The notes under the pieces: generated by a model | What the model was told of the DNA's origin: nothing | The model's input: only the letters and a program-made list of their open reading frames with translations | The model's database searches: none | Position numbers and translations under genes: made by a program | Shown: piece after piece, positions 8,893 through 19,000 of the stretch | How positions within the stretch are numbered: the first letter of the stretch is position 1 | Layout of the letters: every line of letters begins with the position of its first letter | Source: Methylophilus sp. | GTDB lineage: Bacteria; Pseudomonadota; Gammaproteobacteria; Burkholderiales; Methylophilaceae | Length of the DNA stretch: 64,000 nt | Direction of reading: 5' to 3' | Assembly (NCBI GenBank): GCA_030696695.1 | Contig: JAUYRP010000011.1 | Span: 186,001-250,000 of the forward strand

Positions 8893-9768
8893 TTAAGCTA
8901 GTTGAGCGTCTAGCAAATGTTGCCAGCACAATGTAGCCACGGTCATATCTGCACTGGTGCCAGGGTTTAAACCTTGATCCTTTAGACTACGGTCAAAAGC
9001 TCTTAAATCTGGCAGGTAAAGCTTAGGGTTATCGTGCTGTAGAAACGCAACATAATGGGCACGTGCTTCTTTCTGCAATGCGTCTGCAACGGGCAGGCCA
9101 TATTTTCGCACCACATGACTATCAGCATAGTGTGCCAACCAATACAAATATAAAGCAGTGGTGGCCCATGCTGGGCGCGCCCATTTCTGCAACGCCTGTT
9201 GGTAATGTAACAATCCTTCTGTAGCAATCTGATAAAACCCGTTGCTATATTGCAAGGCGACATTGTCTTTTAAGGCTGCGGCCTGCATCGCTTCTAACAG
9301 CGTACAGTCTGCCTTCTGATGAATATCGTGTTGATCGCTATGCCCCAACCCTGCTGGCTTAGCCAATTGAATGGCCTCAAAGGTATATTGCGCATCTTCG
9401 ATGGTGGTAGTGGCGAGTACACCCTCTAATTTTTCTTGAAAAGTATGTGTGGATTGTTGCAAGGTTGCCTGCAATATTGGTGCACATAGCAGCACAATAC
9501 CCAAATTGGTGTTACAACCAACTGCTTGATGCGTAGCTTCTATGGCCTTAAAAATACACTGACCCAAGCTTAAATTTGCATCCGCCATATAAGGTGCTGA
9601 CGCTTCCGCACTACTAATAAACTGCTCTACTACCATGCCATGACCATCTGCAAAAATATGTACGTTGCCAGGCTTGAGTGCTTCTAGCTCCGCCATACAG
9701 GCGCTTTGATAGGCTTGACTTAACTGCCGCACTTGCTGAGTTGCTACGTTATTGGGGTCGGTTACCAT
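8893..9768 (-). CDS. CitG-like protein of the H4MPT cluster (Orf5 type)
   Basis: 291-aa protein of the triphosphoribosyl-dephospho-CoA synthase (CitG) family: MAELEALKPGNVHIFADGHGM near the start, LGIVLLCAPI in the middle, GLGHSDQHDIH, and LNPGTSADMTVATLCW at the end. Citrate lyase genes are absent here. In methylotrophs this family is the conserved orf5 of the H4MPT gene set, and its exact reaction in H4MPT/methylofuran synthesis is unsettled. Its start overlaps the end of the RimK-like gene by 20 bp, so the two are probably translationally coupled. Confidence 0.78.
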   Translation of the reverse strand: MVTDPNNVATQQVRQLSQAYQSACMAELEALKPGNVHIFADGHGMVVEQFISSAEASAPYMADANLSLGQCIFKAIEATHQAVGCNTNLGIVLLCAPILQATLQQSTHTFQEKLEGVLATTTIEDAQYTFEAIQLAKPAGLGHSDQHDIHQKADCTLLEAMQAAALKDNVALQYSNGFYQIATEGLLHYQQALQKWARPAWATTALYLYWLAHYADSHVVRKYGLPVADALQKEARAHYVAFLQHDNPKLYLPDLRAFDRSLKDQGLNPGTSADMTVATLCWQHLLDAQLA

Positions 9769-10681
9769 CTGCTTGGTCTGAGCTTTGTGCTCTATGCGCT
9801 TTCTGAATTAAATCATCTACTAATAATTGTGCGATGTTTGCAGAGCATACACTTTGCAAGCCTCGCCATGCTGGAATGCTATTCACTTCTAGCACCCATA
9901 GCTTACCATCTACATCGCAGATAATATCCACGCCACAATAATCAATATTTAGCACCTTTGCCGCACTTTCCGCAAGCTGTGCAATAGCAGTGTCTTCCAC
10001 CCATTTACACCTGGCTCCGCGCGCTACATTATGCAACCAACCTTCACCACTTCTTTGCATGGTGGCTACTGCTTGATTATTGATGACAAACACACGGTAA
10101 TCATAGTTGTGTTTACCAGTTTCTATCTTTTCTTGTAGGTAGTAGACACCATCCACAAATAAATCCCTTGGTAATGGGTAAGCATCTTGTCGTTCAATCA
10201 GCCTCACACCCTGCCCTTGCGAGCCAAATAGCGGCTTGATGACGAGTGCTGATTGATGTTGTAACTGCGATTGGATAATGGCATGGGCCTGTTGTCTTGA
10301 CTCACAAACCCATGTGGCAGGCGTTGGAATGCCATGTTGTTTAAGTAAAAAACTGGTCATGCCCTTATCTACCGTGCGCTCAATGGCTTTGGCGTCGTTA
10401 TAGATATACATGCCCTGCATCTTAAGAATATGCAGAACATTCAAACGGGTGATGACTTGTTGCAGTGTGCCCGCGGCAATACCTCGGATAAATGCAAAGG
10501 CTGGTCGTTGCTCAAACTGCGGGATGCGAATACAAGGATGATTACCTGACAAATCAATCATGCAATCTTGTAACTCCACAAAGACTGCTTCAAACCCTCG
10601 TTGTGCAAATGCTTGACTCAGTGATATACCGTGCCAACCACCCTGCTGGGCGGCTTCATCGGTAATAATTGGCACTCTCAT
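9749..10681 (-). CDS. RimK-like ATP-grasp ligase of the H4MPT cluster
   Basis: 310-aa ATP-grasp protein. MRVPIITDEAAQQGGWHG opens it. The preATP-grasp region contains YNDAKAIERTVDKGMTSFLL, the ATP site is LVIKPLFGSQGQGVRLIE, and DIICDVDGKLWVLEVNSIPAW supplies the metal-binding acid and asparagine. This matches RimK/MptN-type ligases that add glutamate or similar residues, and in methylotrophs the equivalent gene (orf17) lies next to mch. A glutamyl-adding step in H4MPT or methylofuran side-chain synthesis is likely but unproven. It lies 53 bases after mch and overlaps the CitG-like gene. Confidence 0.8.
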   Translation of the reverse strand: MRVPIITDEAAQQGGWHGISLSQAFAQRGFEAVFVELQDCMIDLSGNHPCIRIPQFEQRPAFAFIRGIAAGTLQQVITRLNVLHILKMQGMYIYNDAKAIERTVDKGMTSFLLKQHGIPTPATWVCESRQQAHAIIQSQLQHQSALVIKPLFGSQGQGVRLIERQDAYPLPRDLFVDGVYYLQEKIETGKHNYDYRVFVINNQAVATMQRSGEGWLHNVARGARCKWVEDTAIAQLAESAAKVLNIDYCGVDIICDVDGKLWVLEVNSIPAWRGLQSVCSANIAQLLVDDLIQKAHRAQSSDQADGNRPQ

Positions 10682-10734
10682 TAGTAATGTAAAACTTTAA
10701 TTATAGTTATTATGAATTTGAATACAAACAATAT

Positions 10735-11724
10735 TTAATTAAAAGACTGCTCCAACAAAGCCTCATTGAATTGTCCTGCAAAATAGCTGTGGCCTGTTTC
10801 TAAATTAGTGACCGCGACCTTGGCAGGTGAAAATAACAACGGATCAATTTGGTAGAAATCCATATTCACCGCTTTAAATACTTCTGCGAATGGACGTCCA
10901 TAATCTTTGGAAGAACTGCTCGGCAACGCTTTGGCCAATGCCTCTGCTTCTTCGTCTTTACATTTCACATACAAATGCACAAACCCACCAAACAATATCG
11001 CATCGTTCGTTCTGCCCATGCCCGTTAAAAAGTCTGGTGATGGCGCTGGAATAGGCGCTACACCATAGCCATCTACCAATTGATGTAAAGGAAAATGTAC
11101 GGTATGCAATTTATGTAAAGCCACTTCTAATACGCGCGCTGTAATTTGTACAGTACCTGCCAAACTTCTGGTGGGCGTCAAAATAAAAGTGAGGTGTTCG
11201 GCGGGCAATTTGGTATCACGCGCCACTTTTTCTATCACTTCTTTGGGTGGTATTTTGTCTGTTTCTAATACCAGTACTGTTTGCTTGGCAGTGTCTTGAT
11301 AGCCGATCTCGCCAAAGATATCTTCACGTTGCGCGATGGCACGGGCTGGGCCGCTACCCAGTGAGAAAAACTTCTCGTGTGATAATGCCCAACCTGCGTA
11401 TTGGCTACCCAAACAGGCAATGACTGGGCTCATGGCATGCACTTTGACGCTCAAGGGCCAGTTGGCAAATGTAGTATTGTTTTGCAAGGTCACTTGCCCC
11501 AACCCACCCATGCAGACTTCAGCAATTAAGCGCCCTGCTTCCAAGCCACCAGATGCTTGAATACCAGCATCAATCATGGTTGCGCCTGTTTCATGCTTCG
11601 ATACGTTCACTTGCAAGGCATCTGCATGCGACACGATGTGATCCACAATTGGCAAAGTGAGGGCATGAATACTCATGGACGATGTAAGTGTATTGCTTTG
11701 GTTTTTCTTGCTATTTTCTTGCAT
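10735..11724 (-). CDS. mch: methenyl-H4MPT cyclohydrolase
   Basis: 329-aa enzyme that hydrolyses methenyl-H4MPT to 5-formyl-H4MPT in cytosolic formaldehyde oxidation. Family stretches are visible: TGATMIDAGIQASGGLEAGRL, MGGLGQV, SPVIACLGSQYAGW, SLGSGPARAI, PSPDFLTGMGRTNDAILFGG. Length is close to the usual 320 aa. A GGGG stretch 7-10 bases upstream supports the ATG at 11724; an internal ATG at 11676 is possible. It is embedded between two ATP-grasp genes in the H4MPT operon, downstream of mtdB, which makes its substrate. Confidence 0.95.
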   Translation of the reverse strand: MQENSKKNQSNTLTSSMSIHALTLPIVDHIVSHADALQVNVSKHETGATMIDAGIQASGGLEAGRLIAEVCMGGLGQVTLQNNTTFANWPLSVKVHAMSPVIACLGSQYAGWALSHEKFFSLGSGPARAIAQREDIFGEIGYQDTAKQTVLVLETDKIPPKEVIEKVARDTKLPAEHLTFILTPTRSLAGTVQITARVLEVALHKLHTVHFPLHQLVDGYGVAPIPAPSPDFLTGMGRTNDAILFGGFVHLYVKCKDEEAEALAKALPSSSSKDYGRPFAEVFKAVNMDFYQIDPLLFSPAKVAVTNLETGHSYFAGQFNEALLEQSFN

Positions 11725-11742
11725 AGTTCGACCCCGTAAAAA

Positions 11743-12840
11743 TTATTGTTTTAGGCTGGCTGCTCTGGCCTGCGCTAATTGTTTTGCTGCATGCGCACTC
11801 TCTGCAGCAGAAATCACTGTGCAAATAGGCATGCCAATATCAAAAGTTTGTGGTTTGTTTGGAATATCACACACCCAATCTGGCCACGATTGCTGCGTTT
11901 GAATATGTGTGACTTGCTTGGCATATACAATGTGGTGGGCTTTGGGCTGACCAATCAAACGGATTGGAGCAAGCGCTTTAGATTGAAATGCAGACAGGTG
12001 CGCAGTAAACAAGCTGCCTTCATTGCTTGCATATAAATCTATTGTTGCACTTAACCGTGGGTTAATTTCTAAGAATACAAGCTGATTGCCATCCAGCAAC
12101 GCATCTACGCTGTTGAGCCCTTTTAATCGAAAGTGCTTGCTTGCCAAACTGATAAATCGTGTCAGCTCAGCGAGTAAGCTTACCTCTAAATCGCGATGAC
12201 TCGCCGCACCGCCGTATTGAAATGGCATTGTGGTGTCTGCCGCGACCCATTGTTCATTCACGCCTACGATGCGGACATCATCCTTTGCGGCTATAAATAA
12301 ACATGAAATTGAGAGCCCCGCTTGAAAACGCTGATAATACTGATCTGGATTTAACACTGATGCGTAGTGTTGCGCGTGATGGACGTGCGCCCCGCCGCTA
12401 CCACCTACCTGCTTAATCAACCAGCCATCTAAATGACTAGGGGTATCCAGTGTAATCGGCGGTGTGTAAAAATGATTCTCCTGACAAAATTGCGCGAATT
12501 CAAATGGGTTTTTGCAATGGCGTATAGTGTCTGCTGTGTTTCCAAGAAGCGTCATACGTTGTTGAATTTGCGCAATGAGTTCAGGTTGCGCTTCGAAACC
12601 GGCACCATAACTGAAGCCCTGAATGTCTCGATGACTGATTGAATCTAGCGCCGCTAGCAATGCTTCAGCATCAAATTGATTTTGCTTACATTCTATTTGA
12701 ATGCAATCCTGTGCCATCGATTGTGTGTCTGAATCAACGTAGGCGTCTATCGCGATGACCTCAAACCCAGCATCTACAGCGGCTTTGACATAAGGCCGAC
12801 TGGAAATCGCTGCAATGACGATAGTGGGTTTATTTTGCAT
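11743..12840 (-). CDS. ATP-grasp protein of the H4MPT cluster (OrfY type)
   Basis: 365 aa from the ATG at 12840 (MQNKPTIVIAAISSRPYVKAA). An N-terminal nucleotide-like fold is followed by an ATP-grasp domain with GWLIKQVGGSGGAHVHHA (ATP-binding loop) and QLVFLEINPRLSATIDLY (metal site). Methylotrophs with H4MPT-linked formaldehyde oxidation carry this gene beside mch and mtdB; mutants in related clusters point to cofactor synthesis, but the reaction is unknown. The reading frame extends to 12894 inside mtdB; I chose the start giving an 11-bp overlap with the mtdB end, typical of coupled translation. No strong ribosome-binding site decides it. Confidence 0.78.
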   Translation of the reverse strand: MQNKPTIVIAAISSRPYVKAAVDAGFEVIAIDAYVDSDTQSMAQDCIQIECKQNQFDAEALLAALDSISHRDIQGFSYGAGFEAQPELIAQIQQRMTLLGNTADTIRHCKNPFEFAQFCQENHFYTPPITLDTPSHLDGWLIKQVGGSGGAHVHHAQHYASVLNPDQYYQRFQAGLSISCLFIAAKDDVRIVGVNEQWVAADTTMPFQYGGAASHRDLEVSLLAELTRFISLASKHFRLKGLNSVDALLDGNQLVFLEINPRLSATIDLYASNEGSLFTAHLSAFQSKALAPIRLIGQPKAHHIVYAKQVTHIQTQQSWPDWVCDIPNKPQTFDIGMPICTVISAAESAHAAKQLAQARAASLKQ

Positions 12841-13726
12841 TTGCGCAGGCAAAGTCATACGCATCGTGGTAATCAATATGCATGGGCACATCACTACTTA
12901 ACATACGTTGCAACAATTTATGCTGCGTCACATATTTCAACTGACCAATCGCCAACGCACCAAACCCTGCTATTTGTGTATTTCCAATCAAAGTGCCATT
13001 CGCCATCACATCCACGCCTTCAATCGCAGATGGCGGTACTGCATTTACATCTGCGACCACTTTTAAAGTTGAGGACTGCGCAAACTGATCAATTTCCAAC
13101 ACACGCACACCCGCTGGTGTCGCACACAGAGCTACAGTAGCTTCCTCTAATGCTGCTTTTTTCGCAGCAGCATTGCTGCCATCCACTACGTTTAGCTTCA
13201 CGTCATAACGTTCTTGCATGTTGTTCACATAGTCTTGCATACTTTGCGTATCACTATGCGCCATCATATGAATGGTTGCACCTTGACGCGCAGCAATCAG
13301 GGCTGCTGTGGAGCCCACTGTGCCACTCGCACCAAAAATGGCGATGGTTTGTTGTCCTAGCGATTGCTGGCTTAGCTGTAAGTGTGCATCTACCTTCGCT
13401 AACATGGCTGCTGCTGTCGTAAAGGCACCTGATGGGTCAGAAAACGTTGACATTTCAAATGGTTTAAACATCGCGCTTCTTGCCATTTTTTGCATATCCA
13501 GCGCTAAATGAATGTCACGCCCACCAAAAAAGAAGGCCTCTTGCTTAATGCCACTGGGGCTTCTGGAAAAAATAGCATCCTGCGTCAATGCAATCACTTC
13601 ATTCAGCAATACATTGGTATAAGGCATGATTTTTTCGTAGCCGGCATCAAAGGCCATGTTGACATCAAACGGGCTAGCGTTTTTCGCAGCGGTCACTAAG
13701 TGCAATATACTGATTTTATTCATCAT
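12830..13726 (-). CDS. mtdB: NAD(P)-dependent methylene-H4MPT dehydrogenase
   Basis: 298-aa MtdB. It oxidises methylene-H4MPT to methenyl-H4MPT with NAD(P)+, the step after formaldehyde is captured on H4MPT. ASPFDVNMAFDAGYEKIMPY is the family N-terminus, FGGRDIHLALDMQ lies in the substrate region, and IAIFGASGTVGSTAALIAARQGA is the Rossmann dinucleotide loop. It stands between mptG and the OrfY-type gene, and mch follows. Two tandem ATG codons start it; AGAAGA upstream is a weak ribosome-binding site. Confidence 0.93.
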   Translation of the reverse strand: MMNKISILHLVTAAKNASPFDVNMAFDAGYEKIMPYTNVLLNEVIALTQDAIFSRSPSGIKQEAFFFGGRDIHLALDMQKMARSAMFKPFEMSTFSDPSGAFTTAAAMLAKVDAHLQLSQQSLGQQTIAIFGASGTVGSTAALIAARQGATIHMMAHSDTQSMQDYVNNMQERYDVKLNVVDGSNAAAKKAALEEATVALCATPAGVRVLEIDQFAQSSTLKVVADVNAVPPSAIEGVDVMANGTLIGNTQIAGFGALAIGQLKYVTQHKLLQRMLSSDVPMHIDYHDAYDFACANAK

Positions 13727-13821
13727 TTATCTTCTTCTATCCATTATCTCAAGGATGCTATCGATTATATTAATCCTACATTGTGTACTTTACCTGCAAA
13801 ATTCAACATTCAAACTAGGGA

Positions 13822-14796
13822 TTAACCTATCAATTCACCTTTATTTCTAATATTTATACTCGCACCTCGATTGTTGGCTGTACACAATTGCCATCCTAAT
13901 TGCGCTTGATCAAACTTTGCTTGCAAACGACGCATATGCGATTCTGCAGTGGCTTGATCCGCAAATATGGCGAAACCTGTGGGGCCCCAAGAGCTCTGAC
14001 CGACACACTGAATACCATGTGCATGTAAATCATTCAGTACATCCGACACTAAGCGGCTGGCATAACGACCACCCTGCACTGGCGCAAAATAATCTCCATT
14101 GTATGCCTGCAAAGCAGAAATGGCTTTACCAAATGCGTTTAAATCTTGTTCAACCAATGCTGGCAATGCCTCCATCAATAATTGATGGCTTAATTGTTGC
14201 GTACTTGCCAAGCACTTATCGGATAAAACTTTAAATGCCTGTTGCTCTTCGGAACCGTGCACACCTACGTACTGATGGTCAAAAATAAGTAAAATGCGCC
14301 ATGCCTCGGGAAAGTGATGCTGCGCAATAATTGGCGGAACTTGCTTACCTGCATTGACGCCGCCATCCAGCACAACACCACCGGCTGCAAAAGTACCAAT
14401 GCCAATACCTGAACGCGCACCTCTACCAATAAATTGGGCGATCTCTCGCAAGCTTAACTTTAAATCAAACAGCTCACTAATAGCCACGCCAATAGCAAGG
14501 GCCATTTGCGTGCCAGAACCTAACCCCGCATGCCGTGGTATTTCTTCGAGGATATCTACAGAAACTGGGGATTGAATACCAAAATGCTGAAGCAATACGC
14601 GCTTGCTTCGTTCTACATAATCGGGGGCAACCGGTCCAATGCCTTCTGATACAACAATATGTGTTTGCGGAGAATTTAAACTTAAACCGATACTGCCATA
14701 GCGTCGACCTATCGAACCATTCAAATCAAAAAACCCCATGTGCAATCGTGCAGAAGTGATCACTTCGATTTGTCGATGTTGTAAATGTGTTTGCAT
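13822..14796 (-). CDS. mptG: beta-ribofuranosylaminobenzene 5'-phosphate synthase
   Basis: 324 aa from the ATG at 14796 (MQTHLQHRQIEVITSARLHMGFFDL). It is a GHMP-kinase-fold enzyme: HAGLGSGTQMALAIGVAIS is the nucleotide loop region, GRGARSGIGIGTFAAGGVVLDGG the central motif, and CVGQSSWGPTGFAIF the C-terminal motif. It condenses 4-aminobenzoate with PRPP, the committed step of H4MPT synthesis. It is the first gene of the H4MPT operon and diverges from ppsA. A further in-frame start exists at 14838, but the family start and lack of a ribosome-binding site favour 14796. Confidence 0.9.
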   Translation of the reverse strand: MQTHLQHRQIEVITSARLHMGFFDLNGSIGRRYGSIGLSLNSPQTHIVVSEGIGPVAPDYVERSKRVLLQHFGIQSPVSVDILEEIPRHAGLGSGTQMALAIGVAISELFDLKLSLREIAQFIGRGARSGIGIGTFAAGGVVLDGGVNAGKQVPPIIAQHHFPEAWRILLIFDHQYVGVHGSEEQQAFKVLSDKCLASTQQLSHQLLMEALPALVEQDLNAFGKAISALQAYNGDYFAPVQGGRYASRLVSDVLNDLHAHGIQCVGQSSWGPTGFAIFADQATAESHMRRLQAKFDQAQLGWQLCTANNRGASINIRNKGELIG

Positions 14797-14838
14797 AGTA
14801 CTTTTAACAAAATGATGTTGATGGTGAATACATCGCAC

Positions 14839-15008
14839 TATACCAAGCTCTAGCAGATGGTTTTAGTCTATATAGACTAATCAAGCAACGTGACATCACT
14901 AGGCTATTTTGGCATAATGCCTGCACAAGAGTTTAAACCATATTCAATGTAAATCTGATTCCAAACGCAAAGTTTGTGCAGGTGTTAGAACAATTTTAAG
15001 GGATTCGT
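14839..15008. promoter_or_regulatory. divergent promoter region mptG / ppsA
   Basis: 170 bp between divergent starts, so promoters for the H4MPT operon and for ppsA must lie here or just inside. TATAGACTAA repeats within the A/T-rich stretch near 14868-14881. No confident operator is seen. Confidence 0.45.
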
Positions 15009-17381
15009 ATGTCTAGCCATGTCATTCCATTTGAAAAACTACGTAATAGCGATGTACCTTCAGTTGGGGGTAAAAACGCGTCACTTGGTGAAATGATTTC
15101 TCAACTCAGCGCTAAAGGCGTACGTGTCCCAACAGGCTTTGCAACGACTGCAGATGCCTATCGTGAATTTCTAGCACAAAATGGTTTAGATAAAAAAATC
15201 AATGACTTGCTTGATAAACTTAATGCAGATGATACGCAAGCTTTGGCTATTTGTGGTGCACAAATCCGCGGCTGGATTATGGAAGCAGAATTTCCACCTG
15301 CATTACAAGCAGCCATTGCTGACAACTACGCGATACTCATAGAAAGATCAGCAGCAGGCACAACCTTTGCTGTTCGTTCTTCTGCTACTGCAGAAGACTT
15401 GCCAGATGCTTCGTTTGCTGGTCAACAAGAAAGCTTTTTAAATATTCATGGTCTAGACAATATTTGCCACGCCATTAAAGAGGTATTTGCTTCTTTATAT
15501 AATGACCGTGCGATTTCATACCGCGTACATAAAGGCTTTGTACACGCCGATGTAGCATTATCTGCTGGGGTACAGCAAATGGTGCGCAGTGATATTGGCT
15601 GTGCTGGTGTGATGTTTACCATTGACACAGAATCTGGCTTTAAGGATGTTGCTTTTATTACATCTTCTTACGGGTTAGGTGAAACAGTTGTGCAAGGCGC
15701 GGTCAACCCTGATGAGTTTTACGTGCATAAACCTCTCTTAGCACAAGGCAAACCAGCCATTGTGCGTCGCACCATGGGTTCCAAACTGATTAAAATGGTC
15801 TTCTCAGATGCGACACAAGCAGGTAAATCTACCAGCACTGTGGATGTAGACACGGCTGATGCTGAACGCTACTCACTTACAGATGCTGATATTTTAGAAT
15901 TGGCAGGCTATGCCATGACGATTGAAGCGCACTATGGCTGCCCAATGGACATCGAATGGGGTAAAAACGGATTAGATAACAAACTGTATATCTTGCAAGC
16001 ACGTCCAGAAACAGTGAAGTCACAAGAAGCCAATAACAACGTAACAGAAACCTACAAACTACAGAAACACTCGGCAAAACCATTAGTGGCGGGTCGTGCT
16101 GTGACACAGAAAGTGGGCGTGGGTCCAGTGCGGATTGTATTAGATCCAGCGCAAATGCATGAAGTACAACCAGGTGATGTGTTAGTAGCCGACATGACAG
16201 ACCCAAACTGGGAGCCTGTGATGAAACGCGCAAGTGCGCTGGTCACCAACCGTGGCGGCCGTACTTGTCATGCTGCGATTATTGCGCGTGAACTAGGCAT
16301 TCCTGCGATTGTAGGTTCAGTGAACGCAACCGATTTATTGCGTGAAGGTGAGATTGTCACCGTTTCATGTGCAGAAGGTGAAACTGGATTTGTTTACCAT
16401 GGTGCGCTTGATTTTGAGGTGAGCACGCAAGCGAATAGCGCTCTATCAAAACCACCATGCAAAATCATGATGAACGTGGGCAACCCTGACATGGCGTTTA
16501 GTTTTGCGCAAATTCCTAATGATGGCGTTGGCTTAGCCCGTTTAGAGTTTGTGATTAACAACATGGTGGGCATCCACCCCAAGGCGATTCTAAACTTTGA
16601 TGCAATGCCAAAAAACATACAAGAAGTCATCAAAAGCCGCGCACGTGGTTATGCCTCACCTAAACAATTTTATATTGATAAAGTAGCTGAAGGCGTGGCA
16701 ACCATTGGTGCAGCGTTCTATCCAAAACCAGTCATCGTGCGTACCTCTGACTTTAAATCGAATGAGTACAAAAAATTGGTAGGCGGTGAGATTTACGAGC
16801 CAGATGAAGAAAATCCAATGATTGGCTTCCGTGGTGCGGCTCGTTATATGGCAGAAGATTTCAAAGAATGCTTTGCCATGGAGTGTCAAGCCATGAAGCG
16901 TGTGCGTGACGAAATGGGCCTGACTAATATTGAATTGATGATTCCATTCGTACGCACGCTAGACGAAGCCAAAGCAGTGACTGAAATCATGGCAGCCAAT
17001 GGTTTAAAACGTGGTGACAATGGCTTACGCCTCATCATGATGTGTGAAATTCCTTCTAACGCACTATTGGCTGAGCAGTTCCTCGAATATTTTGATGGTT
17101 TCTCTATTGGTTCTAATGACTTAACGCAACTTACCTTAGGCATGGATAGAGACTCTGGCATATTGGCAGATGGCTTTGACGAGCGTAACGATGCGGTCAA
17201 AGTGTTATTAAAAATGGCAATTAACACCTGTAACCGACTAGGCAAGTATGTGGGCATTTGTGGCCAAGGTCCTTCTGACCACCCTGATTTTGCTGAATGG
17301 TTAGTGGCAGAAGGCATTCAATCTGTTTCATTAAACCCAGATACGGTGGTTGCTACATGGCAACGCCTCACTAAAAAGTAA
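15009..17381 (+). CDS. ppsA: phosphoenolpyruvate synthase
   Basis: 790-aa PpsA, full family length. It makes phosphoenolpyruvate from pyruvate and ATP. The N-terminal PPDK-type ATP-binding domain is marked by [14 protein letters not shown] and [20 protein letters not shown]. The swivelling phosphohistidine domain has [20 protein letters not shown], with the catalytic His near residue 422. The C-terminal barrel ends with [17 protein letters not shown] and [11 protein letters not shown], with the catalytic Cys. AAGGGA lies 7 bases before the ATG. The regulatory-protein gene follows 12 bases downstream, forming a two-gene operon. Confidence 0.97.
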   Translation: MSSHVIPFEKLRNSDVPSVGGKNASLGEMISQLSAKGVRVPTGFATTADAYREFLAQNGLDKKINDLLDKLNADDTQALAICGAQIRGWIMEAEFPPALQAAIADNYAILIERSAAGTTFAVRSSATAEDLPDASFAGQQESFLNIHGLDNICHAIKEVFASLYNDRAISYRVHKGFVHADVALSAGVQQMVRSDIGCAGVMFTIDTESGFKDVAFITSSYGLGETVVQGAVNPDEFYVHKPLLAQGKPAIVRRTMGSKLIKMVFSDATQAGKSTSTVDVDTADAERYSLTDADILELAGYAMTIEAHYGCPMDIEWGKNGLDNKLYILQARPETVKSQEANNNVTETYKLQKHSAKPLVAGRAVTQKVGVGPVRIVLDPAQMHEVQPGDVLVADMTDPNWEPVMKRASALVTNRGGRTCHAAIIARELGIPAIVGSVNATDLLREGEIVTVSCAEGETGFVYHGALDFEVSTQANSALSKPPCKIMMNVGNPDMAFSFAQIPNDGVGLARLEFVINNMVGIHPKAILNFDAMPKNIQEVIKSRARGYASPKQFYIDKVAEGVATIGAAFYPKPVIVRTSDFKSNEYKKLVGGEIYEPDEENPMIGFRGAARYMAEDFKECFAMECQAMKRVRDEMGLTNIELMIPFVRTLDEAKAVTEIMAANGLKRGDNGLRLIMMCEIPSNALLAEQFLEYFDGFSIGSNDLTQLTLGMDRDSGILADGFDERNDAVKVLLKMAINTCNRLGKYVGICGQGPSDHPDFAEWLVAEGIQSVSLNPDTVVATWQRLTKK

Positions 17382-17393
17382 CGGGGTAGCCAC

Positions 17394-18209
17394 TTGAGAC
17401 GCACAGCTTTATTTATTTCTGATGGCACGGGCATCACAGCAGGTGCTCTGGGTAAACTGTTGGAACATTTTCCTAGAACACACTTTACACAAGTGCGCAT
17501 GCCGTTTACCGATACTATCGAAAAAGTAAAACTGGCTAAATTAGCGATTGCGGATGCGACGGTTGAAGATCAAATCCGCCCAGTGGTCATTATGTCAGTC
17601 GGCAATATGGAATTGCGCAATGCATTGAAAGAAGCAGATGCCTATTTTATTGACTTGTTCAATGTGTTTATTGATCCATTAGGTGAAGAGTTACAACAAA
17701 AACCGTTGACTGGCGCAGGTATTGCACACAGCGTGATGGGTAGCAATTACCACGAGCGTATGGAAGCAGTGAATTTCACGCTGAACCATGATGACGGCAT
17801 GACGAACTCAGGGTTGGAAGAAGCGGAAGTGATTTTGATTGGCGTTTCGCGTTGTGGCAAAACGCCAACCAGCGTGTATCTCGCCATGCAGTTTGGTATT
17901 AAAGCGGCCAACTACCCGCTTATTCCGGAAGATTTTGAGCGTGGTTCTTTACCAGCAGTTCTGCATAAGCATATCAACAAGATATTTGGTTTAACCATCA
18001 AACCAGAGCGATTACACTCCGTGCGAAACGAACGTCGTGCAGGTAGTTTTTATGCGTCATTAGATAACTGCAAAAAAGAGGTAGCCACTGCGGAAGACCT
18101 GATGCGGAAAGCTGGCATTACTTGGGCGGACTCGACCAGTCGCTCAGTAGAAGAGCTTTCTGCAATCATCATGCAAAAGATTAGGCAACCTGCTAAAACT
18201 GCAGCCTAA
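17394..18209 (+). CDS. ppsR: PEP synthase regulatory kinase/phosphotransferase
   Basis: 271-aa DUF299 family protein that phosphorylates PEP synthase with ADP and removes the phosphate with Pi, switching it off and on. FISDGTGITAGALGKLLEHFP is the family N-terminus and VILIGVSRCGKTPTSVYLA is the P-loop (about 147-165). It is translated from a TTG codon with GGGG 6-9 bases upstream; no ATG is available before the conserved first residues. Pairing with ppsA in one operon is the normal arrangement. Confidence 0.93.
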   Translation: MRRTALFISDGTGITAGALGKLLEHFPRTHFTQVRMPFTDTIEKVKLAKLAIADATVEDQIRPVVIMSVGNMELRNALKEADAYFIDLFNVFIDPLGEELQQKPLTGAGIAHSVMGSNYHERMEAVNFTLNHDDGMTNSGLEEAEVILIGVSRCGKTPTSVYLAMQFGIKAANYPLIPEDFERGSLPAVLHKHINKIFGLTIKPERLHSVRNERRAGSFYASLDNCKKEVATAEDLMRKAGITWADSTSRSVEELSAIIMQKIRQPAKTAA

Positions 18210-18227
18210 GGCCATACCTTAGATATA

Positions 18228-18260
18228 AAAATGCCACCGAGACAACACCGGTGGCATTTT
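18228..18260. terminator. bidirectional terminator
   Basis: 12-bp perfect stem AAAATGCCACCG / CGGTGGCATTTT with a 9-base loop, between ppsR and the convergent peroxidase gene. A/T tails on both sides allow it to work in both directions. Confidence 0.85.
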
Positions 18261-18296
18261 CTTTTATACCTACCTACCCTACAAACAAATTGCAGA

Positions 18297-18875
18297 CTAC
18301 TTACTGGCTTTTAAATGGGGTTTGATTTTACCCATAATTTCTTTTGCGTCTGGCTGCACAGTACTTTCGTAAGCAAACACTTCTTTACCACCCGGTAAAA
18401 TCACATACTTGTAAAAATTCCATTGTGGTGATTCCCCAGTTTTAGCAATCAGTTGCTGGTAAAGAGGATTTGCATTGGGGCCAGTCACACTACTTTTAGT
18501 CATCATTGGAAACTTCACAGCGTAAGTCAGCTTGCAGAAATCACCGATTTGCTTATTGTCACCAGGCTCTTGCTTAAAATCGTTCGAGGGGAAACCAATC
18601 ACCAATAAGCCTTGGTCTTTATATTGGCTATACATACCTTCAAGTGCCTCGAATTGCGGTGTAAATCCACACTTACTCGCGGTATTCACTACTAAAATTG
18701 GCTTACTTTGATATTCACATAAGTTAATTTTAGTACCTTGCAAGGTTGTTAATTGCTGGTTGTAAATACCATCACAGGATTGAGCAGCGTTCACAGGGGA
18801 TACTCCTAACACCATGGCTACCATGCCTAAGGTTGCAATGAAATATTGAAAATGATGAATAAGTGGCTTGTTCAT
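18297..18875 (-). CDS. exported glutathione peroxidase-family protein
   Basis: 192-aa thiol peroxidase with a signal peptide (about 1-30, cleaved near VNAAQ). NTASKCGFTPQ holds the peroxidatic cysteine, and WNFYKY carries the conserved Trp-Asn-Phe. The usual FPCNQF motif reads FPSNDF, so the Gln of the catalytic set is Asp and the nearby Cys is Ser; this variant is found in a bacterial subfamily. It probably reduces peroxides in the periplasm with thioredoxin-type donors rather than glutathione. It is monocistronic and convergent with ppsR. Confidence 0.85.
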   Translation of the reverse strand: MNKPLIHHFQYFIATLGMVAMVLGVSPVNAAQSCDGIYNQQLTTLQGTKINLCEYQSKPILVVNTASKCGFTPQFEALEGMYSQYKDQGLLVIGFPSNDFKQEPGDNKQIGDFCKLTYAVKFPMMTKSSVTGPNANPLYQQLIAKTGESPQWNFYKYVILPGGKEVFAYESTVQPDAKEIMGKIKPHLKASK

Positions 18876-19000
18876 TTTTGTGTCCAGTTGATAGCGTTGC
18901 TACATTGACTGTTGACCTCAGTTTTCGTTCTCACAGTCTGGCGCTACTATCACTTTTAGTACAATCATTTTTCGTAAAACACTTTCACTTTGTGGATTAT

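Noticed and set aside
9003-9263. Minus-strand frame inside the CitG-like gene
   Set aside because: Shadow frame of a clear family gene, with no motif of its own.
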